Positions 49,938-59,082 of a DNA stretch of 61,917 nt are shown here, piece by piece. The stretch is from assembly GCF_021272345.1 (NCBI RefSeq), contig NZ_JAJSDQ010000011.1, positions 1 through 61,917 of the forward strand, given 5' to 3'. Within the stretch, counting starts at the first letter, position 1. Each line of letters begins with the position of its first letter. The stretch comes from Ornithinimicrobium sediminis. GTDB taxonomy: Bacteria; Actinomycetota; Actinomycetes; Actinomycetales; Dermatophilaceae. Made by a program: the position numbers and the translations under genes. The notes under the pieces are model-generated. The model saw only the letters and a program-made list of their open reading frames with translations. It did not search any database and was not told the origin of the DNA.

Positions 49938-51439
49938 AGGACCGCGAACACGGAGTAGAACACCCCGGCGAGCACCATGGCTCCCACCGTCGCCCAGCCC
50001 GGGCGCAGGCCCTCGGGCACCCGTCGGTTGACGGCCAGGGTCGCGAAGACGATGAACGGGGTGTGGATCGTCGCGATGATGCCCGAGACCGACATGATCA
50101 CCACAGGGTCACGGACGAACACGATCACCAGGGCCGGCACCAGCCCGGTCACGGTCAGCGCGAACATGATGGTCAGGGCCTGTCGGGGCCGCATCGAGTC
50201 CGGTCGCCAGGACACCAGGCGTGCCAGCCAGCGGTGCCGCTCGACCGGGCTCTCCCCGCCCCGCTCGTGCGGCCGCAGGGGCAGCAGCAGGACGATGTCG
50301 GCGAACGAGCGCGACCACCCGTCCTGGTTCGCCAGCACGCTGCCCCCGAGGGCGACCACGATCGCGGCGACCATGATCCAGTGGCCCACCTCACCCCAGA
50401 CGTCCGACAGCAGCAGGGTCAGCTGGTCGGCGACGTCCGTGCCCGAGGGCACGATGCCCTCGGGCCCGAGCAGCTCGGCGCCCAGCACCAGGAACGAGGT
50501 GATGATGACCGTGCCGGTCACGACGCCGATCGCGGCCGTGGTCGACATGGTGCGCAGCCACGCCGCCACCCGCTCGGTGCGGGCCTCCACGGACCGGTCA
50601 GCGGGGCCCTCGTCGTCACTGGCCTCCTCAGCCGTCCCACCGCCGAAGCCCCGCGCCGCCGTCCAGTAGGAGAACCACACGATGCCCATCGAGCCGGCCA
50701 GGATGGTGCCGATCCACGGCAGGATGAACTGCACGTCCACCCCGTCGGGCACACCAGGCACCATGCCCGCCACCGCGTCGCCGTCGGCCTCGAACACCCC
50801 GGCCGCGGCCGCCACCGTGATCGAGACCAGCACCAGTGCGAGCACCAACGCCACCCGGGAGACCGTGCCGTAGCCACCGCTCGCGACCGTGGCCACCCCC
50901 GCGCCCAGCACCACCAGCGACCACAGCAGCAGACCCCCGGGCAGCTCACTGGCCAGCGCACTGCCGACGAGGGCACTGAGCCCTCCGACACCGGCCACCG
51001 CCGCCAGCAGCTGGGGGACGAAGACCAGCCAGAGCGCCCAGTTGCGTGGCCCCGGCAGGGTCGAGTAGCCGTCGAGCAGCGTGCGCCCGGTCACCACGGC
51101 GAAGCGCCCGGCCTCGCGGATCATGACCCACATGAGCAGGGCGACACCCCACAGGAGCCACAGCAGCGAGTAGCCGTACTCCGAGCCGACCCGCGGCGTG
51201 AAGAGCACCGAGCCCGAGCCCACCGCCGACATCGCCCACAGCAGCCCGGGGCCCCACCAGCGCAGCCGACCCAGGCCGGTCGGCGGCTCCGGGGACCGCT
51301 CCCGCAGGCTGATCGAGGCATCCGTCCCGGCGTCCTCGGGCTTCTCCTGGCTGTCCCTTGGGGCCTGTGCCTGCGTGTCCCCGGAGACCCCCTGGTCCTT
51401 GGAGACCCCGTAGGCCTCGGAGACCTCGTGCCGTGCCAT
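49904..51439 (-). CDS. Nramp-related membrane transporter lacking the canonical metal motif
   Basis: A 511-residue protein with about eleven transmembrane helices and the Nramp start GPGLLWAMSAVGSGSVLFTPRVGSEYGYSLLW. At the place of the metal-binding DPGN (TM1) it has GSGS, and the MPH of TM6 is replaced (SMGIVWFSYW). Family members without these motifs may carry other cations, or none. A disordered cytoplasmic N-terminus (about 60 residues) is rich in Glu/Gln/Ser. ATG 51439 is preceded by GGAAGGACGC. Its 3' end overlaps that of marR. Confidence 0.75.
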   Translation of the reverse strand: MARHEVSEAYGVSKDQGVSGDTQAQAPRDSQEKPEDAGTDASISLRERSPEPPTGLGRLRWWGPGLLWAMSAVGSGSVLFTPRVGSEYGYSLLWLLWGVALLMWVMIREAGRFAVVTGRTLLDGYSTLPGPRNWALWLVFVPQLLAAVAGVGGLSALVGSALASELPGGLLLWSLVVLGAGVATVASGGYGTVSRVALVLALVLVSITVAAAAGVFEADGDAVAGMVPGVPDGVDVQFILPWIGTILAGSMGIVWFSYWTAARGFGGGTAEEASDDEGPADRSVEARTERVAAWLRTMSTTAAIGVVTGTVIITSFLVLGAELLGPEGIVPSGTDVADQLTLLLSDVWGEVGHWIMVAAIVVALGGSVLANQDGWSRSFADIVLLLPLRPHERGGESPVERHRWLARLVSWRPDSMRPRQALTIMFALTVTGLVPALVIVFVRDPVVIMSVSGIIATIHTPFIVFATLAVNRRVPEGLRPGWATVGAMVLAGVFYSVFAVLYFADLGGLLG

Positions 51440-51554
51440 CCCTGCGTCCTTCCGCGTCGTCGGTCCTCTCCCCGCACCACGGCCACGCCGGCCGCGGCGC
51501 GGCCCTCGCCCTGCACACAAACATGCGCTCCGCCCGCCTGTCGAGGCGAGATGG

Positions 51555-52466
51555 TCAGGGCGCTGTCCCTTCGACGCGCAGGAACTGCACGCTCAGGCCG
51601 GGGTGGTCCTCCGGCACGACGAAGACCACCCCGAGCGCCGTCGACCAGCCGTCGCTGACGAGGAAGTACGTGCCCCGGGCGTACTCCAGCAGCCGCAGCC
51701 CGGAGTAGCGGTAACGCGCGGCGTCCTCCCCCGTCGCCGTCTCGTCGGCGATCTCCTCGGTCAGCACGCCGGGGCCTTCCAGGTGCAGCGGTGCGTCGGT
51801 GCTGAGCACCACCCCGGGCAGGATCCGCTGCGGAGCGCGGTCGATGTCGGCAGCGAGCTGGTGCCCGTCGACCTCGGCGTAGTTGCTGCCCGTCCAGAAG
51901 ACGCAGACCAGGGCCACGACGACCCCGCTCGTCTGGAGCACCTGCACCCTGCGGCCCGCGTGGTCGTCGGTGCCCATGTCGACCCCGCCCAGGTGCGCGG
52001 CATACAGCAGGAGCAGGACGCCGACCCCGATGGCCGCCGGCAGCAGCACGAACGCCAGAGCCTGGAACCGGTCGACCAGCCCCAGCAGCACCACCAGCCC
52101 CGGCAGCACCAGCCAGGCCACGGCCAGCAGCCGCAGCACCCAGCGGGTCGTCACCCCGTCGTCGTCCGGGTCGTCGTTGCGCAGGGCCGCGGCGCGCGGG
52201 CTGAGCCAGCGGTCGAGGGCGACCCACATGGCCGCCAGCACGCTCACGCCGAGCAGCAGCACCAGCACGGTCTCCACGCTGCGCAGCACGTAGTCCTGCG
52301 TCGACATGGTGAAGATCGCCTCCGACAGGCCCAGCCGGGACGACTGGGTCTCGGCGCGCTTCCAGCCGATGAAGACGAGCAGCGAGGTGATGACGACGAC
52401 ATTGGCCAGCAGCCCGAACAGCGGCCGCAGCAGGGCGCCCACGCCGTCCGTGCGCGGCTCGGCCAT
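51555..52466 (-). CDS. Membrane protein of unknown function
   Basis: A 303-residue protein with six or so hydrophobic helices in the first 210 residues (near 17-35, 62-83, 108-128, 135-160 and 185-200) and a soluble beta-rich C-terminal domain (about 200-303: VVLSTDAPLHLEGPGVLTEE; SVQFLRVEG). No family recognised. It ends 5 bp before, and is probably co-transcribed with, the lipoprotein gene upstream on the same strand. Confidence 0.65.
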   Translation of the reverse strand: MAEPRTDGVGALLRPLFGLLANVVVITSLLVFIGWKRAETQSSRLGLSEAIFTMSTQDYVLRSVETVLVLLLGVSVLAAMWVALDRWLSPRAAALRNDDPDDDGVTTRWVLRLLAVAWLVLPGLVVLLGLVDRFQALAFVLLPAAIGVGVLLLLYAAHLGGVDMGTDDHAGRRVQVLQTSGVVVALVCVFWTGSNYAEVDGHQLAADIDRAPQRILPGVVLSTDAPLHLEGPGVLTEEIADETATGEDAARYRYSGLRLLEYARGTYFLVSDGWSTALGVVFVVPEDHPGLSVQFLRVEGTAP

Positions 52467-52472
52467 GGCGGC

Positions 52473-53324
52473 TCAGCCCTGGGCCGGCGGGGCGGTGGTC
52501 TCCGTGACGTCCGTGCCGGGGGTCGGCTCGAGGTCCTCGGTGGCCTCGGCGTCCTCGGTGACGTCGGGGTCCGTCCCGTCCGGTGCCTCGGTCACCTCGC
52601 CGTCATCGGGCACGGGGCCCTCGTCCTCCTGCGGGGCCAGCCGGTCGTCCTCGGGGGTCCGCGGGTCGTCGCGGGGGTAGCTCTCGTCGGGCCACGGCGG
52701 CGCCGCCCCCGCCTCGCACTGCACGGTGTCGCGGTCGATCCGCTGCAGCACCCCCACGAGGGAGCGGAAGAGCTCGCAGTCGTAGCGGAAGGTGCCCGTG
52801 GTCTGCCCCTCGTCGTCGACCACGAAGAACTCGGTGTCCATGCCGGCCCACCCGTAGGTCGCCGCCTCGCCGAACCAGGCGTCGGCCCCGCCCTCGTCGC
52901 CCTGGCACAGGCTGACGCCGGCCTCGTAGAGGAAGACACTGCGGGGCGACCTCAGGTCCTCCCAGAAGTCCTCGAGCGCGGTGCGGGCGCCGTCGCAGTC
53001 GCCGCTCTGCAGGGGAAGGTAGACGTCGTCCTCGCGCGTGTCCGCCGGGGTCCGCGGCCCCTGCGGCAGCGAGAACACCGAGAAGTCCGGCCCAGGGTCG
53101 TCCTCGGCGTCAGCGTCGTCCTCGGGCTGGGCCTGGACGACGGGGTCGGGGTCGGTCTCCGGCTCGGCGGCGGGAGCCTCGCCCGGGTCGGCCTCCGGTG
53201 CTGCTGCCGTCGTGATGGCCGGCGCGTCGGCGGCGTCGACCGACCCGGGCGCCGTGAACGCGCCGCTGCCGCACCCGGCGAGCAGGACGGCGGCGGTGGC
53301 CAGGCACACGGACAGTCGGTGCAT
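52473..53324 (-). CDS. Secreted lipoprotein, acidic
   Basis: A 283-residue lipoprotein: lipobox LLAGC (Cys18), a long Ala/Pro/Glu/Asp-rich disordered stretch (about 25-90), a compact domain with four Cys (about 100-200: GDCDGA, SLCQGD, DCELFRS, VQCEAG) and an acidic tail full of Pro/Glu/Thr (about 215-283). ATG 53324 follows GGGAGGTCGC, better than the in-frame ATG at 53345. No domain name can be given. Likely in an operon with the membrane protein downstream. Confidence 0.72.
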   Translation of the reverse strand: MHRLSVCLATAAVLLAGCGSGAFTAPGSVDAADAPAITTAAAPEADPGEAPAAEPETDPDPVVQAQPEDDADAEDDPGPDFSVFSLPQGPRTPADTREDDVYLPLQSGDCDGARTALEDFWEDLRSPRSVFLYEAGVSLCQGDEGGADAWFGEAATYGWAGMDTEFFVVDDEGQTTGTFRYDCELFRSLVGVLQRIDRDTVQCEAGAAPPWPDESYPRDDPRTPEDDRLAPQEDEGPVPDDGEVTEAPDGTDPDVTEDAEATEDLEPTPGTDVTETTAPPAQG

Positions 53325-53465
53325 GCGACCTCCCGCGGGTGTCACGGTGGGCTGCCGGAGTCTTTCGACGGTAGTGCCGGGCCGCGGCCCGGGTCAACGC
53401 CTGCGCCTGCGCTGTCGCACCGGGCCTCCCCGCACCGTCGCGTCGGGCGTCGAGGACGCCGTGAC

Positions 53466-54992
53466 ATGCTCGGGCCCGTGACGGCAGGGACGCGACACGA
53501 GGCGGGGGTGCAGCAGCAGGCGGGGGTGCAGCAGCAGGCACCGGTCACCCACGTCGACGTGCTGGTCGTCGGCGCCGGGCTCTCCGGCATCGGTGCCGCC
53601 TGCCACCTGGCCCGTGAGCTGCAGCGCACCTCATACCTGGTGCTGGAGGCGCGTGACGCGGTGGGCGGCACGTGGGACCTCTTCCGCTACCCGGGCGTGC
53701 GCTCCGACTCCGACATGGCCACCTTCGGCTACGGCTTCCGGCCCTGGCGCGGCACGCGGTCGCTGGCCGACGGGCCCTCGATCCTGCGCTACCTGCAGGA
53801 CACCGCCCGTGAGCACGGCGTGCTCGAGCACGTGCGCCTGGGCCACCGGGTGGTCAGCGCCGCGTGGTCCTCGCAGGACACCCGGTGGACCGTGCAGGTC
53901 GAGCGGGCCGACGGCGAGCGCCTGGAGATGACCTGCCGGTTCCTGTTCTGCAACACCGGCTACTACCGCTACGACCACGGGCACACCCCCGACATCCCCG
54001 GCCTCGGCGGCTTCGCCGGCCCGGTGGTGCACCCGCAGCAGTGGCCCGCCGACCTCGACTGGTCGGGCCGGCGGGTCGTCGTCGTCGGCAGCGGCGCCAC
54101 CGCCGTCACCCTGGTGCCCGAGCTCGCCCGCACCGCCGCTCACGTCACGATGCTGCAGCGCACCCCCACCTACGTCGTCTCCGTGCCGCCCACCGACGCC
54201 CTCGCCGAGCGGCTGTCCCATGCGCTGCCGCCACCGGGGGCCTCCTCGGTCGTGCGCCTCAAGAACGCCCTGCGCGGCGAGGCGCTCTACCGGCTGACCC
54301 GGGTCGCTCCCGGGGTGGTGCGCTCCGTGCTGCGCCGCGACGCCGCCCGGCACCTGCCGGCGGGGTACGACGTGGCCGCCGACTTCGAGCCCGACTACGA
54401 CCCGTGGGACCAGCGGCTGTGCGCCGCCCCGGACGGTGACCTCTTCGCTGCGGTCCGCGAGGGAGTGGCCGAGGTCGTCACCGGCACCATCGAGCGGGTG
54501 CTGCCCCACGGCATCCGGCTGCACGACGGGCGGGAGGTGCCGGCCGACATCGTGGTCACCGCCACCGGGCTGGACCTCCTGGCCTTCGGCGGCATCGCGC
54601 TGTCCGTCGACGGCGCACCGGTGGACCCGGCCGGGTGCCTCACCTACCGCGGGATGATGCTCTCCGGGGTGCCCAACCTGGCCTTCACCATCGGCTACAC
54701 CACCGCGTCGTGGACGCTGCGGGCCGACCTCGTCGCCACCCACGTATGCCGGATGCTGCAGCACCTGGGCCGGCGCGGCCACACCGTGGTCACCCCGGTG
54801 CTGCCCGCGGGCGCCTCGACCTGGCAGCGTGACCCGCTCATCGGCTTCTCCTCCGGCTACGTGCTGCGCGGCCGGGCGCTGATGCCGCAGCAGGGGCCGC
54901 GGGAGCCGTGGCGGCTGCACCAGAGCTACCTGCGCGACCTGGTGACCCTGCGCCTGGGGCGGGTGGCCACCTCGGCGCTGCGCTTCGAGTGA
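53466..54992 (+). CDS. Flavin-containing monooxygenase of the Baeyer-Villiger type
   Basis: A 508-residue FAD/NADPH enzyme. The FAD dinucleotide fold is VVGAGLSGIGAACHLARE (34-51), the NADPH fold is VVVGSGATAVTLVPEL, and the BVMO fingerprint FxGxxxHxxxW(P) is present as FAGPVVHPQQWP (183-194). Such enzymes turn ketones into esters or oxidise S/N atoms. The substrate is unknown. The N-terminus has a short tandem repeat AGVQQQ twice, absent from most relatives. ATG 53466 was taken; GTG 53478 is an alternative. Confidence 0.88.
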   Translation: MLGPVTAGTRHEAGVQQQAGVQQQAPVTHVDVLVVGAGLSGIGAACHLARELQRTSYLVLEARDAVGGTWDLFRYPGVRSDSDMATFGYGFRPWRGTRSLADGPSILRYLQDTAREHGVLEHVRLGHRVVSAAWSSQDTRWTVQVERADGERLEMTCRFLFCNTGYYRYDHGHTPDIPGLGGFAGPVVHPQQWPADLDWSGRRVVVVGSGATAVTLVPELARTAAHVTMLQRTPTYVVSVPPTDALAERLSHALPPPGASSVVRLKNALRGEALYRLTRVAPGVVRSVLRRDAARHLPAGYDVAADFEPDYDPWDQRLCAAPDGDLFAAVREGVAEVVTGTIERVLPHGIRLHDGREVPADIVVTATGLDLLAFGGIALSVDGAPVDPAGCLTYRGMMLSGVPNLAFTIGYTTASWTLRADLVATHVCRMLQHLGRRGHTVVTPVLPAGASTWQRDPLIGFSSGYVLRGRALMPQQGPREPWRLHQSYLRDLVTLRLGRVATSALRFE

Positions 54993-54994
54993 CC

Positions 54995-55197
54995 TCAGCG
55001 CAGGTCGCGGCGCATCAGCCTGCGCACCAGCCCACCGCTGTGGCCCTTCGTCTCCGTCACCGTCGCGAAGCCCGCACGCTCGAACATCGGCACCGTGGCG
55101 ACAGGCACCAGCAGTGGTTGACGCGACGGCTGCGGTTCACCACGGCGACGAAGTCGCCGAAGCGCTCGCTCGTCGCCGGCAGCACCTCCCAGGTCAT
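54995..55197 (-). pseudogene. GNAT acetyltransferase with internal deletion
   Basis: The minus strand begins at ATG 55197 with MTWEVLPATSERFGDFVAVV and VNHCWCLS, an N-terminus seen in a family of small GNAT-fold acetyltransferases. After CWCLS the family sequence is missing for some 100 residues, and the frame shifts to give PMFERAGFATVTETKGHSGG and the C-terminus VRRLMRRDLR. Both ends match one family, so this is an internally deleted, frameshifted copy that cannot be functional. Confidence 0.6.
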
Positions 55198-55243
55198 CAC
55201 CCCAGCACACCACCCTCGGACCGCGACCGCCAGACCCTGCGCC

Positions 55244-56884
55244 TCACCGGACCTTCGGCAGGCGCTGGTCGGCGTGCAGCGCCCCGGCGAAGAGGTCGCC
55301 CCGCTCGGCCACCCGCTGCAGCACGGTGCGCACGCTCCAGCGGTCCGGCCGCAGCCCGGGGTCGTCGAGCTCGTCCCAGGTGACCGGCACGGACACCGGC
55401 GCGCCGGCAGCAGCTCGCGGGCTGTAGGGCGCCACCAGCGTCTTGTTGACGGCGTTCTGCGTGTAGTCCAGCCGTGCCAGGCCCTGCCGCTCGCGCACCC
55501 CCCACCTCCAGCTGACCAGCTCGGGCACCACGGCACCGATGCTGCGTGAGACCCGCTCGGCCCAGGCCCGGGTGTCGGCGAAGCTGGGTCCGCGCTCGAC
55601 CGGCACCCAGACCTGCAGGCCGCGGCGGCCGGTCACCTTGGGGTAGGCGCGCAGCCCCAGGTGCTCGAACGCCGTGCGGTGCAGCCGGGCCAGCACCAGC
55701 AGGTCCTCCCAGGTGGTGCGCTCGCCGGGGTCCAGGTCGAAGAGGACGAAGGTCGGCAGCTGCGGCTGGTCGGTGCGCGAGGTCCACGGGTGCCACTCCA
55801 GGGCGCCGAAGTTCGCGGCCCACACCAGCGCGGCGGCCTCGTCGACGACGAGGTAGGTGCGGGTCTCACCGGGGTCGGCGTCCGGGTTGTCCCAGCGCGG
55901 CACCCAGGCCGGCGCGTGCCCGGGCAGCTCCTTGTGCCAGAAGCCCTCGGTGCCGGCCCCCTCGGGGTGGCGGCGCAGGTTGAGCGCCCGCCCCGCGAGG
56001 TGGGGCAGCAGCGTGGGCGCGATCGCGGCGGCATACCGCACGAGGTCGCGCTTGGTGACCGGCTCCTCCCCCTCGCGTGCCGGGAAGAGCACCTTGTCGA
56101 GGTTGGTGACCTTCAGGGTGCGGCCGAAGACCTCCCAGCTGCCGCCGGCCCCGAGGTCGTCCAGCGCCTGCAGCTCGGCCTCGCCCGGCGGGTCGGGCAC
56201 CTCCACACGGAGCTCGACCGAGGCCTCGGCGGCCGGCAGGTCCGAGCGCCACAGCCGGTCGGGGTCGGCTCCGACCTCCTCGTTGGTGCGACCGCTGAGC
56301 ACCGAGCGTGGATGGTCCTCGGCGTCCCAGCCGGGCACGGCGTGCTCGTCGTGCTTGTGCATCAGGAGCCACTGCTCCGTGTCGCCCGAGCCCTGGTCGC
56401 CCCGGCCGCCGGTGCGCACCAGCACCACGTGCCCCCGCAGCTTCGAGCCGTGCAGCACCGCGTGCAGCTCGCCGCCGCGCACCTCGGCGCCCGGGTCGTC
56501 GCTCTTGGTCGGCTCCCAGGTGCCGGTGTCCCAGACGACGACGTCGCCGCCGCCGTACTCCCCCGCGGGGATGACGCCCTCGAAGTCGACGTACTCCATC
56601 GGGTGGTCCTCGACGTGCACCGCCAGGCGCCGCACGTCCGGGTCGAGGGTGGGCCCCTTGGGCACGGCCCAGCTCACCAGCACCCCGTCGATCTCGAAAC
56701 GCAGGTCGTAGTGCAGCCGGCGCGCCCGATGCCGCTGCACCACGAACCGCCGGCCCTCGCCCGACGGCTCGCTGCCCTCCGGCGACCCGCTGGGCTCCGG
56801 GGTGCGCGTGAAGTCGCGCATGCGACGGTATGCCGTGAGCGGCGCCTCGTCGTCGCCGCTGCCCCGCGGCCGCTGTGCTGCCAT
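55244..56884 (-). CDS. LigD-like protein: 3'-phosphoesterase and polymerase domains, no ligase
   Basis: A 546-residue protein. An LigD-type 3'-phosphoesterase domain at about 40-190 (RFVVQRHRARRLHYDLRFE; HVEDHPMEYVDFEG; GGDVVVWDTGTWEP) is followed by an AEP/primase-like polymerase domain at about 240-540 with the metal-binding DxD in VLFDLDPGE, and YTQNAVNKTLVAPYSPR. The ATP-dependent ligase module is absent. Such PE-POL proteins act in double-strand break repair with Ku and separate ligases. No Ku gene is in this window. Start ATG 56884; an in-frame ATG at 56920 gives only an extension without a ribosome site. Confidence 0.87.
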   Translation of the reverse strand: MAAQRPRGSGDDEAPLTAYRRMRDFTRTPEPSGSPEGSEPSGEGRRFVVQRHRARRLHYDLRFEIDGVLVSWAVPKGPTLDPDVRRLAVHVEDHPMEYVDFEGVIPAGEYGGGDVVVWDTGTWEPTKSDDPGAEVRGGELHAVLHGSKLRGHVVLVRTGGRGDQGSGDTEQWLLMHKHDEHAVPGWDAEDHPRSVLSGRTNEEVGADPDRLWRSDLPAAEASVELRVEVPDPPGEAELQALDDLGAGGSWEVFGRTLKVTNLDKVLFPAREGEEPVTKRDLVRYAAAIAPTLLPHLAGRALNLRRHPEGAGTEGFWHKELPGHAPAWVPRWDNPDADPGETRTYLVVDEAAALVWAANFGALEWHPWTSRTDQPQLPTFVLFDLDPGERTTWEDLLVLARLHRTAFEHLGLRAYPKVTGRRGLQVWVPVERGPSFADTRAWAERVSRSIGAVVPELVSWRWGVRERQGLARLDYTQNAVNKTLVAPYSPRAAAGAPVSVPVTWDELDDPGLRPDRWSVRTVLQRVAERGDLFAGALHADQRLPKVR

Positions 56885-56946
56885 GACGTCCACGCTGGCA
56901 CGCCGGCGCGCGTGCCGCACCCTGCGCCCCGTGCCACGATGTCGGT

Positions 56947-57900
56947 GTGCCTGCCGACTTCGTCATCGCACGCAACCCCGAGGAGGGCACGACGCTGCCC
57001 TACCTGCTCCGGGTGCCGCTCGGGCCGGAGGGCATCGTCCTCAAGGCCAAGGAGACGTGGCCGCGCACGGGCAAGGTCTACTGCCACCGGGCCGTCGGCT
57101 GGCCCAGCGACCCCGACGTCGTGGAGACCGTGCCGGTCCGCTCGTGCGTGCGCCGCGGAGCCGCGATCGACCTGGTGCTCGACCGTGCCCAGCTGAGCAG
57201 GTCGCAGTTCGTCCTGACCCGGATCCGGGGTGGCCGGGAGGCCGTCTTCTGGCAGACCGCCTCCACGGTCCGGCAGGCACGCCCGGCCGGGCACCTGCCC
57301 ACGGCCCGGGCCTCCGGCATCAGCGAGCTCGAGGTGGTCGTCGACAGCCACGAGCGGTATGCCTGGAACTTCAGCCACCAGCAGGTGACCACCACCCGGC
57401 GGGCGCTGCCGGCCGGTGACTACGCGGTGGAGCACCACGGCCGGGTCGTCGCCGCGGTGGAGCGCAAGAGCCTGGCCGACCTAGTGTCCACCCTGACCGG
57501 CGGGAGGATGCGCTACCTCCTGGCGGCCCTGGCCGACCTGCCGGCCGCCGCGGTGGTGGTGGAGGACCGCTACTCCCGTGTCTTCACCCTGGAGCACGTG
57601 CGCCCCTCGACGGTGGCGGACGCCCTCGGTGAGGCCCAGGCCCGCTTCCCCGCAGTGCCCGTCGTGTGGTGTGAGACCCGGGCTCTGGCGCAGGAGTGGA
57701 CCTACCGCTTCCTGGGCGCGGGGCTGCGCGAGGCCCAGGCCGCCGACGAGGGCACCGAGCGCCTCGGGGCCTTCGCTCCCGCCGGCGGCCCCAGCGCCGC
57801 CGACATCCGCGCGTGGGCGCGCAGCCAGGGGTATGCGGTGTCGGACCGCGGCCGCATCAGCGCCGAGCTCCGGGCGGCCTACGACCGGCGCTCGCAGTGA
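56947..57900 (+). CDS. ERCC4-type nuclease with Lsr2-like DNA-binding tail
   Basis: A 317-residue protein: an N-terminal actinobacterial-type domain (1-120), an ERCC4/XPF-type nuclease domain (about 125-265) with the metal motif AVERKSLADL (Glu172-Arg-Lys), VVVDSHERYAWNF, and a C-terminal Lsr2 DNA-binding module (about 281-317; SAADIRAWARSQGYAVSDRGRISAELRAAYD). The Lsr2 module binds AT-rich minor groove, so the nuclease may be directed to foreign or AT-rich DNA. GTG 56947 is the start. It is divergent from the LigD-like gene, suggesting a shared repair or DNA-maintenance context. Confidence 0.85.
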   Translation: MPADFVIARNPEEGTTLPYLLRVPLGPEGIVLKAKETWPRTGKVYCHRAVGWPSDPDVVETVPVRSCVRRGAAIDLVLDRAQLSRSQFVLTRIRGGREAVFWQTASTVRQARPAGHLPTARASGISELEVVVDSHERYAWNFSHQQVTTTRRALPAGDYAVEHHGRVVAAVERKSLADLVSTLTGGRMRYLLAALADLPAAAVVVEDRYSRVFTLEHVRPSTVADALGEAQARFPAVPVVWCETRALAQEWTYRFLGAGLREAQAADEGTERLGAFAPAGGPSAADIRAWARSQGYAVSDRGRISAELRAAYDRRSQ

Positions 57901-57958
57901 CTCCTCTGCCTGCCCGCGCTCGACAGGTGGTGCCCGGCGGGTGGACCCTGGAAGGGTC

Positions 57959-59044
57959 ATGTCCTCCGGCAGCAGCCCCCAGGGGCGTCGGCTGGTCGAG
58001 CAGGTGGCCCGGGCCTGTGCCACCGCGCAGGCACCGCTGGCCCTGCTCGAGCGGGTCGCCGCGCTCGTGCGCGCCCGCATCCCCTACGACGTGGCCGGCT
58101 GGCTCCTCGTCGACCCCGACACGATGCTGCTCACCGGCGTCTACAGCGAGGACGTCCCCCGCGAGGCGCACCTGGCCCTGATCGAGTGCGAGCTGACCGA
58201 GGACGACGTCACCAAGTTCGTCGACCTGGCCCGCTGCGAGGTGCCGGCGGCCGCGCTGAGCGCCGCGACCGGCGGCGACCTGGCGCGCAGCACCCGCTGG
58301 TCCCGCATCTACGCCCCGGCGGGCTACGGCGACGAGCTGCGGGCGGTCTTCCGCTCGGGCTCGACCTGCTGGGGGCACGGCTGCCTGACCCGGCTGGCCG
58401 GCGAGCCGTTCTTCACCCCCGAGGAGGTCGACCTGATGGCCCGGCTGGCGCCGCACGTGGGGCACGGCATCCGCACCGGGCTGCTGCTCACCGAGCAGGT
58501 GGACGACACCGACGAGGGCCCCGGCATGGTGGTGCTGGCCGACGACGGGTCCGTCGAGTCGATGACCCCGCAGGCCCGGGCCTGGCTGGGACCGCTGGAG
58601 GACGAACGGCTGAGCAGCACGATCGTGCTGCACGAGGTGGCCGCCCAGGCGCGGGTGCTGGCCGAGGAGGGCGGCGGACCGCCGGCCCGGGCACGCACCC
58701 GCTCGCCCTCGGGCGAGTGGGTCGTCGTCCGGGGTGCACGCCTGGAGCCGACCAGCGGCGGTGACGGGCGCACGGCGGTGCTCGTCGAGCCGGCCAGCCG
58801 CTCCGACATCGCACCCCTGCTGGTGCACCTGCGCCGGCTCACCTCCCGTGAGCAGCAGGTGACCCAGCTGCTGCTCACCGGCATGGCGACGCGCGACATC
58901 GCCCGGCAGCTGTGGATCACACCGGAGACCCTGCGCGGTCACGTCAAGTCCGTCTTCGCCAAGCTGGGCGTCAGCAGCCGCCCCGAGCTGGCCGCGCAGC
59001 TGTCCCGCGAGCCCGTCGTGCACCAGCACGGCGGGGCCTCCTGA
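57959..59044 (+). CDS. LuxR-type regulator with GAF-like sensor
   Basis: A 361-residue regulator. The N-terminal part (about 10-190) is GAF-like (LLERVAALVRARIPYDVAGWLL; FRSGSTCWGHGCLTRLAGEPFFTPEEVDLMARLAPHVGHGI), and the last 70 residues are a LuxR helix-turn-helix (RRLTSREQQVTQLLLTGMATRDIARQLWITPETLRGHVKSVFAKLG). It lacks an obvious receiver domain. ATG 57959 follows GAAGGG. It may control the convergent FAD oxidoreductase, but no target is proven. Confidence 0.87.
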   Translation: MSSGSSPQGRRLVEQVARACATAQAPLALLERVAALVRARIPYDVAGWLLVDPDTMLLTGVYSEDVPREAHLALIECELTEDDVTKFVDLARCEVPAAALSAATGGDLARSTRWSRIYAPAGYGDELRAVFRSGSTCWGHGCLTRLAGEPFFTPEEVDLMARLAPHVGHGIRTGLLLTEQVDDTDEGPGMVVLADDGSVESMTPQARAWLGPLEDERLSSTIVLHEVAAQARVLAEEGGGPPARARTRSPSGEWVVVRGARLEPTSGGDGRTAVLVEPASRSDIAPLLVHLRRLTSREQQVTQLLLTGMATRDIARQLWITPETLRGHVKSVFAKLGVSSRPELAAQLSREPVVHQHGGAS

Positions 59045-59082
59045 CCTTCGCGGCTGAGGCTCCGCAGCCCTCACGAGCCCGG

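Noticed and set aside
51603-53465. Long upstream extension of the Baeyer-Villiger monooxygenase frame
   Set aside because: It runs antisense through two genes with good signal peptides and ribosome sites; composition (His/Arg/Gly/Val-rich) is that of a shadow frame.
53490-53540. AGVQQQ tandem repeat as a mobile element trace
   Set aside because: It is an 18-bp in-frame duplication in the N-terminus of one gene and nothing else supports transposition.
55244-56884. A complete NHEJ operon
   Set aside because: No ku gene or ATP-dependent ligase is seen in the window; only PE and POL domains are present.
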